A stretch of DNA of 64,000 nt from Nepenthes gracilis. Its lineage: Eukaryota > Streptophyta > Magnoliopsida > Caryophyllales > Nepenthaceae. Each line of letters starts with the position of its first letter. Position 1 is the stretch's first letter. Below are positions 58,496 through 64,000 of the stretch, piece by piece. The translations under genes were made by a program, and so were the position numbers. The notes below the pieces were generated by a model that saw only the letters and a program-made list of their open reading frames with translations, had not been told where the DNA came from and searched no databases. The stretch is from contig BSYO01000003.1 of the NCBI GenBank assembly GCA_033239525.1, positions 7,496,001 through 7,560,000 on the forward strand, in the 5' to 3' direction.

Positions 58496-60567
58496 ATGGC
58501 GCCTGGAGTGAGAGACATTGCTTCTACGGTGACGCTTGATAAGCTCACGGAGATCCGAGCTCAATACCAGATCCCTGAGTCTATGGTGATGATGATTCCG
58601 GAGCCGCATGATAGGGCGTTGTACCCTCCGGATGGCTTTATCACCGTTTATGAGGCCCACCTCAAAGGCGGGCTACGGTTTTCCATTCCGATGGACCTTT
58701 ATGACATTATGAGGGCGCTTGGCGTGCCTCTCGCCAGGCTTCAGCCGAATGCGATGAGGTATCTGGTGTCCTTGTGCGTCTTCTTCCGATGTCATGAGAG
58801 GCTCTTAACCGCTCTTACGGTCAAGGTGCTGTTCCGCTTTACGCAGAACCTTGACTGGATCGTGATGACTCCCCGTTCGGAATTTTCGTCGCTATGTGGT
58901 GGCAACCCTGATTCTACGAGGGGTTGGAAGGACAAGTTCTTCTTCCTTGGCGTTTACGAGCACTGGGCCATTCCCAATACATGGGGGAAGGTGGCTAGCC
59001 AGTACTGTTCTGATCCCTCCAGGGGGAGCGGAAGGAAATGAAGGCGCACACGGACTTGGTGCTGGCCAATCTGTGGACTTTTCACTTGAACAAACGCAAT
59101 ATCTGGCTGGCCGCTGACAAGTTCAGGGAGGCCAAGTGGGAAGCGCGGGACGAGGCCCCCTGCTCAGTTCTTCCGAGAACTGGGGAACCCACTGCCAAGC
59201 GCTCCTCGAGTGATGATGAGGATTTTGATATCGAGGACATGAGCGATGATGACGTGGCTGCTTCTCTGTCTGCGAGATCGGGGGCAGGCTCATTTTCTGA
59301 GTCCTCGAGGCCTGGAGGTCTCGCCTTCACTTCCACTGCTAATATCTCGGCCGAGCCTCCAAGAGCTGCTGAGCGGAACAGAGAGCTTCCTGAATCCCAG
59401 ACCTCTTGTGATGATGATGACGACGTTCCTCTGATCAAGAGGGTGAGGACTGGGGCCTCTCTTCCGGGGCCCTCGGGATCTGGCGGTCTCGCCTTCACTT
59501 CCACTGCTAATCCTCCTATTACACCCGCGGAGATTCTTTCTCAGAGTGCGCAGTCCTCGGACGTTCAACCCCCAAGTGATGACTTTGCTCCCGGTGCTCC
59601 CGTTACTTTGCCTGGTGACGTCTCGGGCAGGATTGATCATCCTCCCGAGGACATAGGAGGCGGGAGTTCCATGAGGGATTCTGAGAGGGAAATGTCGGCT
59701 GAAATGGTCCGGGAGATGGTGGAGGTCGTGCATTTGAGTGTTGACGAGCTCGCGCCTTCTGGCCCTTCTGAGCGTCCTGTTGTTGCCGAGGTCGAGCGGT
59801 TGCCTGAGGCTCTTGGGGGCGCTGACTTTGAGGCGGACCTTCAGGTGGCTTTGTTAGCTGATGAGTTTGTGTCTGAGGCGGTGCCCGCGGGGCTTAGGAG
59901 CTGCCCGCAGGAGTCCGAGTCCCACGTGGAGTGTGGTCCGGGGGATGACCCTCTCGTTTCTAAGGTAGCCCGTTGCTTCCTTCCTTTCTTTTTCCCTTCA
60001 TTGTCCATGCTTTGACGAACTTTCCTGTTGCAGCTCCAAAGCTTGATAGCCGGTCTTTACGGGCTAGTGGGAGTGATTGCTCAGTCCCGTCTGGAAGTGA
60101 GGTCCTCAAATGCCGCTCGTGAAGCTGCACAGCGGGCAGAAGCGGAGCTAGCTGGAGCAAAAGAGAAGATTGCTTCTCTTGAGGCTGCCAACAAGGACCT
60201 GCGGCTTAGGCAGAGCCTCCTTCAGGAACAGATCCTTTCCCAGGAGGAGAGATTGAGGACGTCCGTGCAGATTGCTGAGATGGCTCCTGTGCTGGACGGC
60301 AAGTTCCGGGATGGTGTTCGCATGTGCCGCCGAGTGGCGCGATTGATCCGTCCGTGGTTCCCTGTGGCCGTCCTTGATCCCAGGAATGCTGGTGCCTTGA
60401 GCATGGAGGACTTGTATGGCGTCGATGGCAGGCCCTTCCCTGGTCCTCCTCAGGCGGGGCCTGATAGTGAACCTCTTACGCCTGAGGAGTCAGTTCCGGC
60501 AGAGCAGACGGGATCTTCGGGAGCTCATGAGGCTCAGAGAGGAGGAGGCCGAGCGGCACTCCCCTGA
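58496..60567 (+). pseudogene. Opposite-strand transposon protein gene (Transposase_28-like), copy 2, one frameshift
   Basis: ATG at 58496 (MAPGVRDIASTVTLDKL). A missing base near 59022-59030 relative to copy 1 shifts the frame, ending the first frame at 59041. The true frame resumes from about 59038. Exon 1 runs to 59964, a 69-bp intron (59965-60033, GTAGCC..TTGCAG) follows in phase 0, and exon 2 is 60034-60567. The Asp run is shorter than in copy 1 (five residues). The acidic region, PLIKRVR patch, GGLAFTSTAN repeats and the coiled coil (AQRAEAELAGAKEKIASLEA) are conserved. Copy 2 is intact where copy 1 is broken, near the end of exon 1. The upstream TTTTCCGTACTCTAGGGTTT is conserved between copies and may be part of its promoter. 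Confidence 0.75.
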
Positions 60568-60894
60568 CATGCTGCCTTCTTGCTCTTTATTTTGTTTTTG
60601 TCACACTTGTACAGAAAATCTCTTTTTGCGAATAAGATTTAGTCCTTTTCGCTTTAAAGCTTCGGACGTTCCTTTTGTGTCTTGTCTGTACGTGTGTTGT
60701 TTTTTTTTTTGCGGCGCGTTGCCCAGCGCCTAATTCTTTGTTTCAAGGCGGGCGACTCCTTCTAGACGTCCGACCTTTTACCCTTTTGGACTTGGGTGTT
60801 CAGCCTTTTCCGGGACCTCTGTCCCTTAGTCTTCTGGGTTTATTCTGGCTGCCCGGTCTCTAGGACCGTTCAGTCGTGGATGAGTTCCTGAGTT

Positions 60895-61480
60895 ACGCCT
60901 CGGGGCCCGGCCTCACAGGGCCGCTCGGTCACAATGAGTTTTGGAATGACCTCGAGGCCCGGCCTGCAGGACCGCTCGGTCACAGCCGAGTTTTTGGAAT
61001 GACCTCAAGGGCCCGGCATTTGGGAGCGCTCGGTCACAGCCGAGTTTTTGGAATGACCTCAAGGGTCCTGCCACCTGAGACCCCGCTCGGTCACGGTCGA
61101 GTTTTGGAATGACCTCAAGGGCCGGTCTGCAGGACCGCTCGGTCACAAATGAGTTTTGGAATGACCTCAAGGGCCCGGCCTCAGGACCGCTCGGTCACAA
61201 ATAGAGTTTTGGAATGACCTCGAGGGCTCGGCCTGGCGGGGCCGCTCGGTCACAGCCGAGTTTTTGTAATGACCTCAAGAGCCCGGCCTCTGGGACCGCT
61301 TGGTCACAGTAGAGTTTTGGAATGACCTCGAGGCCGCCTGCAGGGCCGACTCGGTCACAACCCGAGTTTTGTAATGACCTCGGGGCCGGCCTGCAGGGCC
61401 GCCTCGGTCACAAATGAGTTTTGGAATGACCTCAAGGGCCCGGCCTCTGGGACCGCTCGGTCACAACCGAGTTTTTGTTT
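60895..61480. repeat. 53-bp tandem repeat, eleven units
   Basis: Eleven units averaging 53 bp follow the pattern GACCTCAAGGGCCCGGCCT, a variable middle, GACCGCTCGGTCACA, then GAGTTTTTGGAAT. Units vary in the middle and by small indels. It lies between the convergent 3' ends of the two element genes, as in copy 1. Tandem arrays in this position are known in Tat-lineage elements. Confidence 0.93.
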
Positions 61481-61693
61481 ATTGAATGCCGTGAGTTGCT
61501 GGCTGCTTCCCGCTGCTCCGGGGCCGGGCCCGGGTCTTCGCAGGAAGCGGTCGAGGAGAGAGTATGGAAACACTTTGCTGTAAGGGTAAAAAATGCACGT
61601 TTTATTAATGCATATTTTTCTTACATTGAGTGGCCTCCAAGGCTTTTTGTCCTTTTTCTCTCGTTTTTCTTCCTCTCTCTTTTTTTTTTTTTT

Positions 61694-62487
61694 TTAGTCC
61701 GCGCCCATTATGGCCTTGCCCCTCGAGCGGCGTGACCGGCTGCTCCCTTCTGCTCCGGGGCCGTGCCCGGGTCTTCGCAGGAAGCGGTCGAGATATCCTT
61801 CCGTTGCCAGCCGCTCGAGTTCCTCCTGGAGCTTCTTGCAGTCCTCAGTGTCGTGGCCGCGGTTGCCATGGTAATGGCAGTACTCCCATTGGTCACCTCC
61901 CTTCGGGTTCTTCAACGCCTTGGGCCATCTTAGGAACTCTTCGTCCCTGATGTGCCTTAAGATGTTGGCGGAGGAGTCAGTGAAGGCCAATGGGCCTGAG
62001 TATCTTTCTTCCCCAAGGACCATCCGCTCGGGTTTATCGTGCCCGGACGGTCGCTGGGTCTTCTGGTGGGCGCTCGCCCTTCTCCTTCCTTCCCCTGCCC
62101 TCAGGGGCAAGGGGTCTTCTGGTGCTGCCGGCTGAGTTACTTCGCCGGCCATGGGTCCAAAGACAGTCTTCCAGAGCCTTTTGAGCCCCCTTCTTGATGG
62201 GGCCGGACTCATGGACTTCTTTTTGTTGAGGTAATCCCTCAACTCGCCAAGAGCCTCGCGCGATCGTCTTTTGAGCGCAGTATGGCGCAGCTTTTGAGCG
62301 TGGGCTCTACAGTGTTCGCTTTTGCCTTCTGGGAGGCTTGGACGGCCCCTTGTGAGGCATCCGTCTTCTGCGCCGATTTGGGCCATGCCGGTGCCGGATC
62401 GATCGCGCTTATCCCGCGCCCCGACGGGAGACATACGTCGTGGCGGTCCTCTCCTCGGGTGGACGTGCTGCCTTGTCTGCTGAACAT
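61694..62487 (-). pseudogene. Gag of the non-autonomous gypsy element, copy 2, one frameshift
   Basis: The ATG matching copy 1 is the complement of 62485-62487 (MFSRQGSTSTRGEDRHD). That frame stops at 62239. The rest of gag, from about SEHCRAHAQKLRH to the stop at 61694, is in another frame, placing a frameshift around 62320-62350. Downstream it reads GELRDYLNKKKSMSP, LRWPKALKNPKGGDQWEY and the zinc-knuckle-like CHYHGNRGHDTEDC without interruption. It has serine where copy 1 has a stop. A frame opens right from the primer-binding site, but its first codon is TTG, so I do not take it as the start. Confidence 0.75.
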
Positions 62488-62547
62488 CCTTGGGGCATTG
62501 CTTGTTGTTGGGGGGTGGGAAGCCGCTTAGTTTTTGTTCTTCCTTTT

Positions 62548-62563
62548 CCACAGACGGCGCCAA
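62548..62563 (-). promoter_or_regulatory. Primer-binding site, copy 2
   Basis: TTGGCGCCGTCTGTGG on the - strand, abutting the right LTR; identical to copy 1. Confidence 0.85.
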
Positions 62564-63533
62564 TATTGCGTTCTGGTTCCACGGGACTGGCTAAGGCCGA
62601 GAGATGCAAAGGGTGGGGACCACCCAGCCGGATCTCTTAGGGAGGCGGTGTTGGATCCACGTCCAGTCCGATCCGTGGTTAACCGACAACACAAGTGGGT
62701 GGTGAGTTGGATACGAGATGAGGATTGAGACCGGATGTTTTACGTGGAAAACCTCCTCTTGAATGGGGAGGAAAAACCACGAGGCTTAGGGCCTGTAAAG
62801 AGCTTCACTATATGGGTTAGAGATTTTACAGAGTACAGTTGTGAGGGTTAATCCCTTCCCTATCTCACGTTTTGTGTTTATCTCCTAATGAAGCTATGCT
62901 CACTGGGAGCCTTTTTACACTTCTTTGAGAAGTTGAGCGTGGAGAGGGTGAGCGCCTGGCTGGAGCTTTAGGGCTCAGAGTTATGAGTCTGGAAAGCTCT
63001 CTCCTTTGAATGGAGGTCTTGTTGTGTATTTATAGTGGAAGCCGGGCCGTTGGGGAGTGGACACGTGGCGTCCATCCGGCGGTTGAAGAGCTGGTCCACT
63101 GGCTTCCTTTAATGCAGCTGACGTGTGGAGAGTGGCATGCGGACCCAATTGCCGTCAGCTTTGAGTGTCGGGTGTCACAGTCTGAATATCTGCCTTGATT
63201 TGACTAGGCGTGCCTTTATTGATATGGCGGCGCGGTGGTTGCGACTTTCTTAAACCCGTGAAATAGGCTAGCCGGCATTCTCGGTCGCGGACGGACGGTT
63301 CTCGTTTGGTCATGAGACTCCTTGTAAGCTCGCGGGCTTGTGAGGAGGTAACAGTTCTTGTGGGGTCCTCAGGAGAAGTCCGAGAGATTCTCCCTGGCCG
63401 CTCGGATAGTGCGAAACCTCTTGGGCTCTCGGCCCTTGGGCTTCTCACTTGGGCCATCCCTCTCTTACTTTGTGGGAGTGTTTAGAACCTTTTTCTTAGT
63501 TAGTCTTTTGTGGGCGCCATGTGGGACCCAACA
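62564..63533 (-). repeat. Right LTR (5' LTR in element sense), copy 2
   Basis: 970 bp. Its inner end reads TATTGCG where the other LTRs have TGTTGCG, a point change of the terminal CA on the - strand. It ends ACCCAACA, followed by GATCT. The part near 63480-63533 differs from the left LTR. Confidence 0.88.
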
Positions 63534-63538
63534 GATCT

Positions 63539-64000
63539 TAATATATATATATATAGTTTATTTTTTTTGTAATTTAGGTATTATAATAAATAAATAAATA
63601 AATATAAAAGGTATCTTTATTTTGGATTCATAATTCAAAAAACAGAAAGATTGTAAAAATGGATAACCGAATCATATGTATTTTCTTTTTTATCAAAATA
63701 TAACTGTAAAATTGAAAGAAAAATTTTATAGTAGCTATGAGACCTACTACAAGATATGAATTATAATACTTGGCAAAAAAATATATTAATATATATAAAA
63801 ATATAATGATTGAAGATATGGAATACATGTATAAATAAGTAAAGTCACACTAAAAAAGAGATAACAAACATAATATTTATATATGTTTAGAAGTTATATT
63901 TATAATAAAATAAAATAAAAAAACACCATTCGAGTGGCTTAAATACTTAAAGTGTACCAAATGAAGCACTTATAACAAAATATAAATCAGTTATAGTATA
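63539..64000. other. AT-rich intergenic DNA
   Basis: Simple AT-rich sequence including a (TA)n run near 63541 and an ATAAATAAATAA run near 63586. No gene or repeat family recognised. Confidence 0.7.

Larger units (their letters stand above)
57109..63533 (-). mobile_element. Non-autonomous Ty3/gypsy element with an opposite-strand gene, copy 2
   Basis: A 6.4-kb element flanked by GATCT (57104-57108 and 63534-63538). It has the same layout and orientation as copy 1: left LTR, polypurine tract, + strand transposon-protein gene, tandem array, - strand gag, primer-binding site, right LTR. Both LTRs are nearly full length. Its tandem array is longer (eleven units), which explains most of the size difference. 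The first 130 bp of its LTRs (U5 end in element sense) differ from those of copy 1, so the two copies belong to different subfamilies. Confidence 0.92.

Noticed and set aside
60895..61480. Regular repeats resembling a CRISPR array
   Set aside because: The units are contiguous 53-bp tandem repeats without unique spacers, inside a plant retroelement.

Overview
This is a plant nuclear chromosome segment, most likely from a core eudicot. It has AT-rich intergenic DNA, genes with many short exons and GT-AG introns, and dense LTR-retrotransposon content. The eudicot call rests on a euAP1-type MADS-box gene: the paleoAP1 motif followed by a C-terminal euAP1-like tail, a combination I know only from core eudicots. 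The species cannot be named from the sequence.

Three protein-coding genes are supported exon by exon. (1) A SEPALLATA1/2-like (LOFSEP) MADS-box gene lies on the + strand at 23529-41497. It has 8 coding exons, 239 aa, and a 15.8-kb first intron. (2) An APETALA1 (SQUA/euAP1) MADS-box gene lies on the + strand at 44617-50522, with 8 exons and 244 aa, 3.1 kb downstream of the SEP stop codon. (3) A RING-H2 zinc-finger gene, probably an E3 ubiquitin ligase, lies on the - strand at 51084-53349, with 4 coding exons and 197 aa. LOFSEP and AP1/SQUA are a known ancient tandem pair, and from memory RING genes of this family sit beside SEP1 and SEP2 in Arabidopsis. The core of the window therefore looks like a conserved floral-regulator block. 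The two MADS proteins are expected to act together as partners in floral meristem and whorl identity complexes.

The rest is mobile DNA and its debris. From left to right: a solo LTR (3272-4255, TSD TATAT); a decayed Ty1-copia element (4554-11254, TSD AAATC); a non-autonomous Ty3/gypsy element on the - strand (15658-21343, TSD ATCTG); and a - strand solo LTR (21413-22406, TSD CAATT). A heavily decayed Ty3/gypsy element lies inside SEP intron 1 (about 31048-37425). A TRIM-type miniature LTR element lies upstream of AP1 (42744-43438), and a fold-back MITE lies in AP1 intron 5 (48322-48554). To the right are two more solo LTRs (about 54713-55556, and 55944-57066 with TSD ATAAG) and a second copy of the non-autonomous gypsy family (57109-63533, TSD GATCT).

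The two non-autonomous gypsy copies are the most unusual mobile elements. Each has a short gag on the - strand, no recognisable pol, a 53-bp tandem repeat (3 versus 11 units), and an intron-containing gene on the opposite strand. That gene encodes a transposon protein with an acidic, coiled-coil tail. Each copy's open reading frames carry different single-base lesions. I did not find a defence system, CRISPR array, rRNA or convincing tRNA. Nothing here is clearly a wholly undescribed system; the best leads are the AP1 tail mutation, the giant SEP intron and the antisense-gene retroelements.
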